Below, piece by piece: positions 1 to 7,334 of a stretch of DNA of 10,900 nt (positions within the stretch are counted from its first letter, which is position 1; the number at the start of each line of letters is the position of its first letter). The notes beneath the pieces were generated by a model. It was not told where the DNA came from, made no database searches, and was given only the letters and a program-made list of their open reading frames with translations. The position numbers were made by a program, and so were the translations under genes. The stretch spans positions 1 to 10,900 of the forward strand of contig JAWXVD010000115.1 in NCBI GenBank assembly GCA_044425705.1, given 5' to 3'. The stretch comes from JAWXVD01 sp044425705. Lineage in GTDB: Bacteria > Bacillota > Clostridia > Lachnospirales > Lachnospiraceae.

Positions 1-36
1 TTCCGCGAATTGGTACAATAGGAAATCAGCAGATTT

Positions 37-61
37 AAGACAGCTATTAGGCTGTTTTTTT
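37..61 (+). terminator. Rho-independent terminator of an upstream gene
   Basis: A stem ACAGC (40-44) pairs with GCTGT (51-55) around a 6-nt loop, can be extended by A/G pairs on the 5' side, and runs straight into seven T residues (55-61). This is the classic intrinsic terminator form for plus-strand transcription. The few bases before it read FRELVQ then stop (TAG at 19-21) in frame 1, so it may serve a gene whose last codons enter the window, but that tail is too short to identify. Confidence 0.65.
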
Positions 62-106
62 AGTTGTGTAAAATCTGATGCTTTCCTAATATATTATACC
101 AAACGT

Positions 107-304
107 ATGGTAAAATCTTGGATTGAAAAAAACTTAATGGAATGTGAAATCCCTCGTATACATGGAAAATCACTGACCGCTAATTTCAGCAGGCAATGGC
201 GCTATCGAATTGGTGATTATCGCTTGCTGTGTCTCATCGAAGATGACAAATTGATTATCACAGCATTAAACATCGGTCATAGACGCGAAATATATAAACA
301 TTGA
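107..304 (+). pseudogene. RelE/ParE-family toxin, probably 5'-truncated remnant
   Basis: The 65 residues match the C-terminal three quarters of RelE-type mRNA interferase toxins. The stretch KSWIEKNL is followed by the conserved core HGKSL, QWRYRIGDYRLL, and a final GHRREIYK with the basic and aromatic residues typical of the active-site end. Family members are usually about 85-90 residues, and the ATG at 107 aligns with an internal position (the family has a Met/Ile before KSW), so the first beta strand and most of the first helix are missing. There is no Shine-Dalgarno sequence before the ATG. The reading frame stays open upstream to the window edge but passes through the terminator at 37-61, and that part does not look like RelE apart from a possible YTKRMV. 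No antitoxin gene is visible. I read it as a degraded toxin. It could still be a short expressed protein; the family assignment is firm and the functional state uncertain. Confidence 0.6.
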
Positions 305-324
305 ATTTTTTTCACTTCTTTTTA

Positions 325-347
325 TCTGTATATCTTCTTGCAACTTC
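325..347. repeat. Copy 1 of a short dispersed repeat
   Basis: This 23-nt stretch (TCTGTATATCTTCTTGCAAC followed by TTC) matches 10207-10228 in the same orientation with one inserted base and one substitution. On the minus strand it lies in a short phrase reading EVARRY, preceded by a stop and followed by KKK and a stop (plus 312-314), with no start codon. The other copy also reads EVARRY on the minus strand. The surrounding 301-397 shows no gene. Confidence 0.45.
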
Positions 348-390
348 CCCCAGCGAATTAATTCACACATACATTCTTTGCATTTATGAT

Positions 391-439
391 AACACAAAAA
401 GAATCGATAGCGAGATTCTATCTCTACCATCGATTCTTT
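391..439 (-). terminator. Terminator of the glycoside operon
   Basis: An 11-bp perfect inverted repeat (AAAGAATCGAT at 398-408 with ATCGATTCTTT at 429-439) has a second short stem GAGA/TCTC (412-415 with 421-424) inside its loop. On the minus strand the stem follows the oxidoreductase stop codon by 2 bp and runs into TTTTTGTGTT, so it should end transcription of the six-gene operon. It may also stop read-through from the left on the plus strand, although the T-run is weak on that side. Confidence 0.75.
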
Positions 440-441
440 CA

Positions 442-1446
442 TTAATTATTTTCAAGTACTGCTTGAATATTTTCTACAAGTTTAATAATTTCCAAGCTTT
501 GTTCAATAGGTACCTTTTCAACTCTTTGATTCTTCAAAACACAATCCACCATATAGGCAAGTTGCGGCTTATAACCATCATCCATAGAGCACACAATTTC
601 TTCTGGCTCTTTCCCTTCAACAAACAAAGTAAATCGACTTTTTTGTTGTTCAGACATTCCGATATTTATTCCGTCTGTATACAAAAACTCAATTGCTCCT
701 TTGTCTCCGCGGGCAAAGAATGACATGGTAAATGGATATTCACAATTCAACTGATTCGTAACGTGAATATTTGCAATCATTCCATTCTCCATAGTTAAAT
801 TCGTAATAACCTCATTCCATGCATTATTATCATCTTTCACTCCAATCGCAGACATAGTCTCCACAGAACTTTTTGCCAAATAATGGATGTAATCAATATC
901 ATGTATTTGCAAATCATATAGTGCTCCACCACTTTTAGCCGGATCTCTATACCATTGGCTCCACGTTGGAAGTTGACTTAATCTTGTTGCCTTTAAAGTT
1001 TTAACATGGCCAATCATACCCGAGTGAATCATTTGGTAAATTTTTTCATAAGCAGGCCAAAACCTCAGTACCTGCGCTACCGCTAGAATCACATTGTTCT
1101 TTTTGGCACTTTCAATCATCTCTTGGCATTCTTCTGACTTGATTGCAAAAGGCTTTTCGCACAATATATGCTTATTCGCATTTGCTGCTTTTATGACATA
1201 TTCTTTATGCAAAAACGAAGGAATGCACACCAAAACTAAATCAATTTCCTTATCTGCTAGAAATTGCTCAAAATCTATGTAAGCTTTACAATCATATTCC
1301 AAAGAAAATTCTAAAGCTTTATCTGCATTCGTATCACAAATTGCTATCAATTCAGCATTTTCAATTTGCATAGTGGCAACTGCATGTTTTTCTGCAATAA
1401 ATCCACCACCCAAAATACCAACACCTACTTTTTTATTTTGCGTCAT
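442..1446 (-). CDS. Gfo/Idh/MocA-family NAD(P)-dependent oxidoreductase
   Basis: This is a 334-residue cytoplasmic dehydrogenase of the Gfo/Idh/MocA family, which oxidises or reduces hydroxyl/keto groups of sugars, inositols and related compounds. The N-terminal Rossmann fold shows GILGGGFIA (residues 10-18), and an Asp at the end of the second strand (about residue 38) favours NAD over NADP. The family motif CEKPF contains the catalytic Lys98. The second signature GGALYDLQIHDIDY supplies Asp178 and His182, so the active-site set is complete. Length is normal for the family. I chose the ATG at 1446 because GAGGA (1453-1457) sits 6 nt before it; the alternative ATG at 1452 abuts that Shine-Dalgarno sequence and is unlikely. 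It is the last gene of the operon, 15 bp after the TIM-barrel gene. The substrate cannot be read from sequence; context suggests a sugar released from, or still part of, a beta-galactoside. Confidence 0.92.
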   Translation of the reverse strand: MTQNKKVGVGILGGGFIAEKHAVATMQIENAELIAICDTNADKALEFSLEYDCKAYIDFEQFLADKEIDLVLVCIPSFLHKEYVIKAANANKHILCEKPFAIKSEECQEMIESAKKNNVILAVAQVLRFWPAYEKIYQMIHSGMIGHVKTLKATRLSQLPTWSQWYRDPAKSGGALYDLQIHDIDYIHYLAKSSVETMSAIGVKDDNNAWNEVITNLTMENGMIANIHVTNQLNCEYPFTMSFFARGDKGAIEFLYTDGINIGMSEQQKSRFTLFVEGKEPEEIVCSMDDGYKPQLAYMVDCVLKNQRVEKVPIEQSLEIIKLVENIQAVLENN

Positions 1447-1452
1447 TATCAT

Positions 1453-1457
1453 TCCTC
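1453..1457 (-). promoter_or_regulatory. Shine-Dalgarno site deciding the oxidoreductase start
   Basis: GAGGA on the minus strand is followed by ATGATAATG. The first ATG has zero spacing; the second has a 6-nt spacer and is therefore taken as the start. Confidence 0.6.
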
Positions 1458-1461
1458 TATC

Positions 1462-2307
1462 TTATTTTTTACTTGCCACAAAATCTTCACAAGTTTTTTT
1501 GGCATTCACTACATGTCCCCAACGTTCTTCTTCTGAACAAGCACGCATTTCGTTTTCAATAACTAAGCTTCCTTCAAAATTTAAGCTAGCTAATTTCGCA
1601 AAAAATGCGTCAATATTCACACTACCATCGTATAGTGCAGTTTCTTTACCAATTTCATATCCATTAGTAGGGTATGTGCCATCTTTCACATGAATTTGAC
1701 GAACAAATGGAGCTAAAATATCCAATCCATCCACTGGATTTGCTGAACCATAAAGAATTAAATTAGCAGGGTCATAATTCACACCAAAATTATCCGCCTT
1801 TGTATCTTCAATCAAACGGCGAGCAATAACTGGAGTCTCTTGTCCTGTTTCTAAACAGAAAAACAATCCTCTATCCTTGTATCCTTTTAATAGGAATTTT
1901 AACGCTTGTACAACACCCACATAATCACTATCATATGGATTAGTAGGAATAAATCCTAAATGAGTAATAATATCAGTAACACCTAAAGTTTCAGCAAAAT
2001 CAGCAGCGTCTATCAAATTTTGTAATCTAGCTTGACGATATTCTGTTGGAACAAGACCTAATGTTGATGGACCATCTACAAAGTTCCATTCTGCTGGTCT
2101 AATCCAACCACACCATAGTTCAGTACTTTTCAAATTGTATTTGTCAAGTAATGCTTTCGTTTCTTGTGCGCCTTCTTTATTTAATTTTTTCATATCCCAA
2201 AGAGCTATCTGCACAAATTCAAATCCTAATTCTTGTGCTTTTTTTAATTGTGCTTCAAATGCTACGATGTCTTCTTTTAATTGTATTGCTAATCCTATTT
2301 TATTCAT
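1462..2307 (-). CDS. TIM-barrel sugar isomerase/epimerase-like protein (AP endonuclease 2 family)
   Basis: This 281-residue protein belongs to the xylose-isomerase-like TIM-barrel superfamily (sugar phosphate isomerase/epimerase, IolE/hexulose-3-epimerase relatives). Four putative metal ligands appear in the expected order and spacing: Glu153 in CLETGQE, Asp179 in NYDPAN, His206 in QIHVKDG, and Glu251 or Glu253 in VIENEM. THLG near residue 116 is another typical barrel motif. There is no signal peptide, so it acts in the cytoplasm. The ATG at 2307 follows AAAGGA with an 8-nt spacer; upstream in-frame codons back to the GH2 stop lack their own ribosome binding site. It lies 28 bp after the GH2 gene and 15 bp before the oxidoreductase gene. 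Members of this superfamily catalyse ketose epimerisation, keto-inositol dehydration or beta-elimination on 3-keto-glycosides. Pairing with a Gfo/Idh enzyme is common, but the exact reaction is undetermined. Confidence 0.88.
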   Translation of the reverse strand: MNKIGLAIQLKEDIVAFEAQLKKAQELGFEFVQIALWDMKKLNKEGAQETKALLDKYNLKSTELWCGWIRPAEWNFVDGPSTLGLVPTEYRQARLQNLIDAADFAETLGVTDIITHLGFIPTNPYDSDYVGVVQALKFLLKGYKDRGLFFCLETGQETPVIARRLIEDTKADNFGVNYDPANLILYGSANPVDGLDILAPFVRQIHVKDGTYPTNGYEIGKETALYDGSVNIDAFFAKLASLNFEGSLVIENEMRACSEEERWGHVVNAKKTCEDFVASKK

Positions 2308-2335
2308 AATTGTTGTCCTTTCACTATTAAAGTCT

Positions 2336-5300
2336 CTATTCACCAAAACTTAATTTAACATGTAATGTTACCTTATCTCCACATACTTGATATTTTTCTT
2401 TTAAAAATGGACCACAACTACCAGATCCTATTCCTGATACTTCACCATCTATACAAACAATGGTATCATTACTTTTTACCAATTCAAAATTATGTGCTGC
2501 ATTGGCAAGCATTTCTTGTGTATAGTTAGATGCATTAAATGCAAATTTTTCGCCAATTACATTTATTTTGTAACCTGAATCCATCATAACATTTAAATTT
2601 TTGCATCCATAATGACTACCATTTTCTTGTGGTTTCAAGTAATCCTCATGCATATCACAAATATTTTGAGCAAAAATTCCATAGTACGAGCTTCTTCTCT
2701 TATCAATATAACTTTCGTAAGGTCCGTAACCCAAATATTCTACTTTATTAAAATCTGTTGGCAGAAACATTCTCAGACCAAAACGTGGTAAGTATGGCAA
2801 CTTCGTATCCCTATCTCCTTGCGCATCAATTAAAATATCGCCATTTCCATCAATTGTCCATATTGTTGTAACTTGAACAATTTTTTGTATTGCTGCCGCA
2901 GACATTGAAAGATTACACACAACGTACACCAAACCATTTTTTTCACAGACTGTAGTATTATATGTTTTGAGAGTTGTTCTATCATACCCTGCTTGTTGCC
3001 ATTGCAGTCTCATTTTTTTATCATTATCTGTTGGTGCCCTATAGATATTAAATTGCATTGGTTGATCCGTTACCGTCACATTATCCTTCACAATTTTATC
3101 AAAAGTTCCTGTCAATTTATTAAATCTATAATTAAATTTCTCAGAAACAATCCAGATATACAAATCATTCTCCTGAATATCATAGCTTCCAACAGCCTCA
3201 ACTGCTAGTTCACATTTATTTTCATGAATCAACAATTCATCAAAACCAACTTCGTAACCTTTTTTTACAAAAGGAGTATCTTCTTTTTGCAAATAAATAA
3301 TCTTTAGATACATGTCACCTTGTACTGGGCCGTTCAAATTAATTTCAATTCGTTTCGATGTTTTTGGTGCTATATTCAGGTCTACTATTTTACCCTCTTG
3401 AACAATTTTACCATCCATAGAAACTTCAAATTTAGCAGTGATGGCATCTTTAAGATTTAGAAAATCTAGCTTGTTAGAAATCTCAACAATGCCTTTTTCT
3501 ACATCTACCAAGGTAGTTCTTGCAGGTCTAGCACAATTCTTAAATTCTATTAGTCCCGTGTGCGGTCTTCGATCCGGATAAACCAAACCATCCATACAAA
3601 AGTTTCTATCATTAGGGAAATCATTCCAATCTCCACCATAATAAAATTTCTCTTTACCTTCAACGGTTTTTCCCATATAGACTGAATGATCACACCATTC
3701 CCAAACAAATCCACCAACGAATCCATCATATTGGTAAATTTGTTCCATATAATCTTCTATATCTCCTGGTCCATTACCCATTGCATGCACAAATTCACAG
3801 ATAACAAATGGTTTTGTAATCAATCCATTCATATATACGTCAATCGCTTCCGTAGGAGAATACATTCGACTATATACGTCTAAGTTTGAAAAATCATTTT
3901 TATATCCTTCTTTTTCATATATACTGCTTTCGCAGTGAACAAACATATCTGGATCAAAATCTTTAATCCATGTTGCCGCCTTTTCTAGGTTAGGCCCATA
4001 TCCCGATTCGTTACACAATGACCATAGCACAACCGCTGCGTTATTCTTGTCACGCATAACATTTCTTTCAATTCTATCAACCATGGATTCTTCAAAACGT
4101 TCATCATGACACAAATCCCCAAAGGTATGATCCGTATTAATTTCTGTAAAATAATCTCTTTCATGACCTCCACCATAAACCCAGATTGTTCCATGGGTTT
4201 CAAGATCACTTTCATCCATCACATAAAATCCATATTTACTAAAATATTGAGTCGCCCAAGGTGCATTAGGATAATGACTCGTTCTAATAGCATTGATATT
4301 ATGCTCTTTCATCAGTTTCAAATCAACTAAAAGTTGTTCTTTACTAATGGCATAACCTGTAAAGGGATCACTATCATGGCGATTCACCCCTTTAAATTTA
4401 ATCAAAACTCCATTTACTAAAAACTTATTTCCATCAATTTCTAGTGAACGAATACCAATTTTTTGGCAAATCGTTTCATTAAGCGTTTTTATAATAGCAG
4501 TATACTGCATTGGTGATTCAGCATTCCAAAGTATTGCATCTTCAACTGTAAAAACCACCTTTCCATCTTTTATTACTGATTCACAAACAAATTCATCTGA
4601 TGGATTATACAGAGAGACTTTATTTTCTTGCTCTTCTCCAAGCCACTCTACATTGATTGTAATGTTTGCATTTGTATAACTCTCGTCTAAAGTTGTTTTT
4701 ACATAATAGTCCCAAATATGATTTTTAGGTCTCGTTACAATATATACATCTCTAAAAATACCACTCATCCTTAATTTGTCTTGATCTTCTAGGTAGGAAC
4801 CGCTACACCATTTCAAAACCAAAACAGAGAGCTTATTCTTTCCTTCCTTCACAAAATCAGTAATATCAAACTCACTAGTTGAATGAGACACCTGACTGTA
4901 CCCTACAAAATCACCATTTATCCATACATAGTAGCAAGAGTCCACACCATCAAAATTCAAATAATTCAAACCTTCTGTCTGCTCTTTTGTTAAATCAAAA
5001 TACTTAACATATGCACCACTAGGATTTTCATTTGGTACATATGGTGGATCATAGGGAAATGGATATGCCGCACAAGAATACTGATGAGTATCATAGCCCA
5101 ATATCTGCCAACAAGACGGAACATGAATCCTATCAAAATCACCTAAACAATAATCATCAGCAAAAAATTCATCAACAACAAAAGGATTTTCATATAACTT
5201 AAAATTCCATTCCTCATCAGAAAGCATCAACACCCTATCTGAATCTTCTATTTCATCACACAAATTTCCATTGCTCGTAGGCACGTAATATGCCCGTGGT

Positions 5301-5368
5301 TTACACGTATTTACGTGTATATTTGAAAGTTGCTCGTAATATTTTTCAAATTTCATTTTAATGCACAT
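2336..5368 (-). CDS. Glycoside hydrolase family 2 beta-galactosidase (LacZ type)
   Basis: This 1010-residue enzyme should hydrolyse terminal beta-D-galactosyl residues in the cytoplasm, since no signal peptide is present. Sugar-binding, immunoglobulin-like and TIM-barrel domains follow in GH2 order, ending in the Bgal small-chain domain (EYLGYGPYESYIDKR). The acid/base Glu454 lies in SLCNESGYGP, the nucleophile Glu525 in VICEFVHAMGN, and the Mg-site pair Glu390/His392 in LETHG. KGVNRHD, SHYPN and FVWEWCDHS also match LacZ. The Asn that helps bind galactose O6/Na+ in E. coli LacZ (FCMNGLV) is Asp593 here. Length equals full-size LacZ. The start is uncertain: ATG 5368 has a modest GAGAG site; GTG 5371 and ATG 5356 are alternatives, all adding or removing only a few residues. 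It is the fourth operon gene, after a 116-bp gap. Beta-galactosidase is the best call, but a related GH2 specificity is possible. Confidence 0.93.
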   Translation of the reverse strand: MCIKMKFEKYYEQLSNIHVNTCKPRAYYVPTSNGNLCDEIEDSDRVLMLSDEEWNFKLYENPFVVDEFFADDYCLGDFDRIHVPSCWQILGYDTHQYSCAAYPFPYDPPYVPNENPSGAYVKYFDLTKEQTEGLNYLNFDGVDSCYYVWINGDFVGYSQVSHSTSEFDITDFVKEGKNKLSVLVLKWCSGSYLEDQDKLRMSGIFRDVYIVTRPKNHIWDYYVKTTLDESYTNANITINVEWLGEEQENKVSLYNPSDEFVCESVIKDGKVVFTVEDAILWNAESPMQYTAIIKTLNETICQKIGIRSLEIDGNKFLVNGVLIKFKGVNRHDSDPFTGYAISKEQLLVDLKLMKEHNINAIRTSHYPNAPWATQYFSKYGFYVMDESDLETHGTIWVYGGGHERDYFTEINTDHTFGDLCHDERFEESMVDRIERNVMRDKNNAAVVLWSLCNESGYGPNLEKAATWIKDFDPDMFVHCESSIYEKEGYKNDFSNLDVYSRMYSPTEAIDVYMNGLITKPFVICEFVHAMGNGPGDIEDYMEQIYQYDGFVGGFVWEWCDHSVYMGKTVEGKEKFYYGGDWNDFPNDRNFCMDGLVYPDRRPHTGLIEFKNCARPARTTLVDVEKGIVEISNKLDFLNLKDAITAKFEVSMDGKIVQEGKIVDLNIAPKTSKRIEINLNGPVQGDMYLKIIYLQKEDTPFVKKGYEVGFDELLIHENKCELAVEAVGSYDIQENDLYIWIVSEKFNYRFNKLTGTFDKIVKDNVTVTDQPMQFNIYRAPTDNDKKMRLQWQQAGYDRTTLKTYNTTVCEKNGLVYVVCNLSMSAAAIQKIVQVTTIWTIDGNGDILIDAQGDRDTKLPYLPRFGLRMFLPTDFNKVEYLGYGPYESYIDKRRSSYYGIFAQNICDMHEDYLKPQENGSHYGCKNLNVMMDSGYKINVIGEKFAFNASNYTQEMLANAAHNFELVKSNDTIVCIDGEVSGIGSGSCGPFLKEKYQVCGDKVTLHVKLSFGE

Positions 5369-5440
5369 CACTTTCTCTCAATCTGATAACTCGACTCCTA
5401 AGAGACTCATTGCTAATTGAAAATCTTATTTTTTAAATCT

Positions 5441-5460
5441 ATTCGTATATCAAAACGAAT
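5441..5460. repeat. Short inverted repeat in the permease-GH2 gap
   Basis: ATTCGT (5441-5446) and ACGAAT (5455-5460) form a 6-bp stem with an 8-nt loop in the 116-bp space between the second permease and GH2. No clean T-run follows on the minus strand, so it may only be an mRNA hairpin or a protein site. The rest of the gap (5369-5484) shows no convincing promoter. Confidence 0.3.
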
Positions 5461-5484
5461 AAAACATCACTTTTCTGGGCGCAC

Positions 5485-6297
5485 TTAACCTTTAACAGAC
5501 CCCGCAATTCCTTCAGCGAAACTTTTTTGTAGTACAAAGAATATTAATATGGTAGGAATCGTACCTATACATACTGCAGTCATTAACACTCCATAATCAA
5601 GAGTGTATCCTGTTTTTAAATTTGTAATTAACATAGGCATTGTTATTGTTTGACCATTTGTCATAATGATTTTAGGCCATAAGTAACTATTCCATGCTCC
5701 CATAAATACAATGGTCATAGCAGCCGCATAAGTTGAGCGCATAATTGGTATATATGCTCGGAAAAATATCATCACTTCACCCAATCCGTCTATTCTTGCT
5801 GCCTCTATAATATCTCTCGGAAAACTTCTTGAACTTTGCCTAAATAACATAATTAAAAATGGAGTCGCTATACTAGGAAATACAAAACCAACCGCTGTAT
5901 TTAATAGTCCCAGCTTAGAAACTAAAGTGAATAACGGTATCATAATAGCAACAAAAGGAACCATCATTGCCGTTAAAAGCAAAAACATCACTTTATCTTT
6001 ATACTTATCATTATAAATTTCAAAACCATATCCCGCTAAAGATGATACCAAAAGCGAAAGAAATGTCACACAAACTGCATATGTAAGTGAATTCTTCATA
6101 GAAGTCCACAAATGTGGCGCGGTTTGTAGTAATTCATAATAATTATCCAAAAAAGCTGTTCCTGGAAGAAGTCGCCCTTTAGTAACATCTAAATTCGTAT
6201 TGGTAGATGCTGAAAACATCCAATATAATGGAAAAACAGAAATAAATGATACAATTGTCAGAACAACATATTTTAAACCCTTTAAAAATTTAATCAC
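5485..6297 (-). CDS. Carbohydrate ABC transporter permease, MalG/AraQ type
   Basis: This is the second inner-membrane subunit of a CUT1-type sugar importer, 270 residues with about six hydrophobic segments. The cytoplasmic EAA loop that docks on the ATPase reads IIEAARIDG (about residues 163-171) followed by the FFRAYIPIMRS helix. The N-terminus (KYVVLTIVSFISVFPLYWMF) and C-terminus (LQKSFAEGIAGSVKG) are typical of MalG/AraQ proteins. I prefer the GTG at 6297, which has AGGTG 6 nt upstream and overlaps the upstream permease stop in GTGATTAA, giving translational coupling. A GTG at 6306 would add three residues (MIN). No nucleotide-binding subunit is encoded nearby. Shared ATPases of the MsmX type usually energise such systems in Firmicutes. 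Confidence 0.92.
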   Translation of the reverse strand: MIKFLKGLKYVVLTIVSFISVFPLYWMFSASTNTNLDVTKGRLLPGTAFLDNYYELLQTAPHLWTSMKNSLTYAVCVTFLSLLVSSLAGYGFEIYNDKYKDKVMFLLLTAMMVPFVAIMIPLFTLVSKLGLLNTAVGFVFPSIATPFLIMLFRQSSRSFPRDIIEAARIDGLGEVMIFFRAYIPIMRSTYAAAMTIVFMGAWNSYLWPKIIMTNGQTITMPMLITNLKTGYTLDYGVLMTAVCIGTIPTILIFFVLQKSFAEGIAGSVKG

Positions 6298-7231
6298 GTT
6301 TATCACCTACTTTCATTTGAAGAAGTGCAAGCGTTGAAACTAACACAAGTATAATAACAGACATGGCCGATGCATATCCTAACTGTGGTGAATTTACAAA
6401 TGAAGTATTGTAAATATAGTGGGACATTGTTATAGTTTGATTTGCCGGTCCACCCATAGTTAAGTTTACGGACTCTTCATAAAGTTGCAATGTTCCATTT
6501 GTGGACATAATAGCCGTTAAAACAATCAATGGTTGCAAAAGTGGAATTGTAATCAAAAAGAATGACTTAAATGCATTTGCTCCATCTATTTTGGCTGCTT
6601 CGTAGATAGCTGAATCAATATTTTGAAGCCCTGCCAAATAAAATACCATATTATAACCTGTCCATCTCCAAATAATGGCCACAATAATAATAATTTTTGC
6701 CATTAAAGGATCATTAAAAAATCTAATTGGTTCTGCCACAAGATTTAATTTAACAAGCATTGTATTCACATAACCATCCACTTGGAATAACGTACTAAAA
6801 ATAATTGCATAAGAAGCGAGCGAAGTTGCACATGGTAAAAATATCGCTGTTCTAAATAAACCTTTGAATTTTAAATTTTTATCATTTAGCATAACCGCAA
6901 GTATAAGGGCTAATAGCAGCATCACTGGCACTTGAAAAATAAGATAGAAGAAGTTATTCTTCATGGCCTGTAAAAATATCCTATCTTGCAATATTTTAGT
7001 ATAATTATCAAATCCTATGAACTCAGAAATCACACCATTAGATTTAAAAAACGACAATATAATAGCTTGAATCATAGGGTAAAAACTAGTCAATGCAAGC
7101 ATTGCAACAGCTGGTATAATAAATACCCACCCCACCATTTTTTCTTTTCTTTTAAGAGGCATGGCTTTTTTTCCACCAAATGGAAAAGATTTTTCTTTCC
7201 TCTCTCTTAAATCAATACTGTTTTTTAACAC
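6290..7231 (-). CDS. Carbohydrate ABC transporter permease, MalF/UgpA type
   Basis: This 313-residue inner-membrane subunit belongs to a CUT1 sugar importer. The first membrane segment starts after a basic N-terminus at MVGWVFIIPAV; further segments follow, and the EAA loop reads YEAAKIDGANAFKSFF (about residues 210-225) before TIPLLQPLIV. I place the start at GTG 7231 because a full AAGGAGG site (7237-7243) lies 5 nt before it. An internal ATG at 7162 (MPLKRKEK) has a weaker GGTGGA site and would remove 23 residues, and an ATG at 7297 lies inside the attenuator hairpin and lacks a ribosome binding site. It is separated from the binding-protein gene by that hairpin and overlaps the next permease by 8 bp. 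The pair should form the transmembrane heterodimer for the same substrate that the lipoprotein binds. Confidence 0.92.
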   Translation of the reverse strand: MLKNSIDLRERKEKSFPFGGKKAMPLKRKEKMVGWVFIIPAVAMLALTSFYPMIQAIILSFFKSNGVISEFIGFDNYTKILQDRIFLQAMKNNFFYLIFQVPVMLLLALILAVMLNDKNLKFKGLFRTAIFLPCATSLASYAIIFSTLFQVDGYVNTMLVKLNLVAEPIRFFNDPLMAKIIIIVAIIWRWTGYNMVFYLAGLQNIDSAIYEAAKIDGANAFKSFFLITIPLLQPLIVLTAIMSTNGTLQLYEESVNLTMGGPANQTITMSHYIYNTSFVNSPQLGYASAMSVIILVLVSTLALLQMKVGDKRD

Positions 7232-7236
7232 AGAAT

Positions 7237-7243
7237 CCTCCTT
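7237..7243 (-). promoter_or_regulatory. Strong Shine-Dalgarno site fixing a GTG start
   Basis: AAGGAGG on the minus strand with a 5-nt spacer (ATTCT) to GTG at 7231. It is the only strong ribosome binding site near the 5' end of the first permease gene and decides in favour of this start over the ATGs at 7297 and 7162. Confidence 0.65.
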
Positions 7244-7253
7244 CCCTTTATCC

Positions 7254-7314
7254 AAAAAAATTTTGCACTTATTATTAAAAATGATTATTAATCTCATAAT
7301 ATAAGTGCAAAATC
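7254..7314 (-). terminator. Intercistronic hairpin with T-run (partial terminator/attenuator)
   Basis: A 13-bp perfect inverted repeat (ATTTTGCACTTAT at 7260-7272 with its complement at 7301-7313) lies between the binding-protein stop codon and the first permease. A further 4-bp stem (7274-7277 with 7297-7300) closes the loop. On the minus strand the stem runs into a T tract ending near 7254. The form is that of an intrinsic terminator, yet the genes downstream clearly belong to the same system, so partial termination or a 3' stabilising hairpin that raises binding-protein mRNA is the likely role. Confidence 0.7.
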
Positions 7315-7334
7315 TTCTCAGTTAAATATTATAT

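Noticed and set aside
1..21. Frame ending FRELVQ then stop at the left edge
   Set aside because: Six codons are too few to call a gene; only noted as a possible end of the gene served by the terminator at 37-61.
301..723. A 140-codon open frame on the plus strand
   Set aside because: It lies mostly antisense to the oxidoreductase gene, has no ribosome binding site, starts inside the toxin stop region and its translation resembles no known protein. It is a shadow frame.
3985..4330. Open frames within the GH2 gene (minus frame from 4215 and plus frame from 4106)
   Set aside because: They overlap the well-supported GH2 catalytic region, which carries clear LacZ motifs in its own frame.
5369..5484. 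Possible internal promoter before GH2 (TTGATA on the minus strand)
   Set aside because: No acceptable -10 box lies 16-18 bp downstream, so the hexamer alone is not enough in AT-rich DNA.
7283..7293. GATTATTAATC palindrome inside the attenuator loop
   Set aside because: One-base loop and AT-rich composition make it unlikely to be a separate element.
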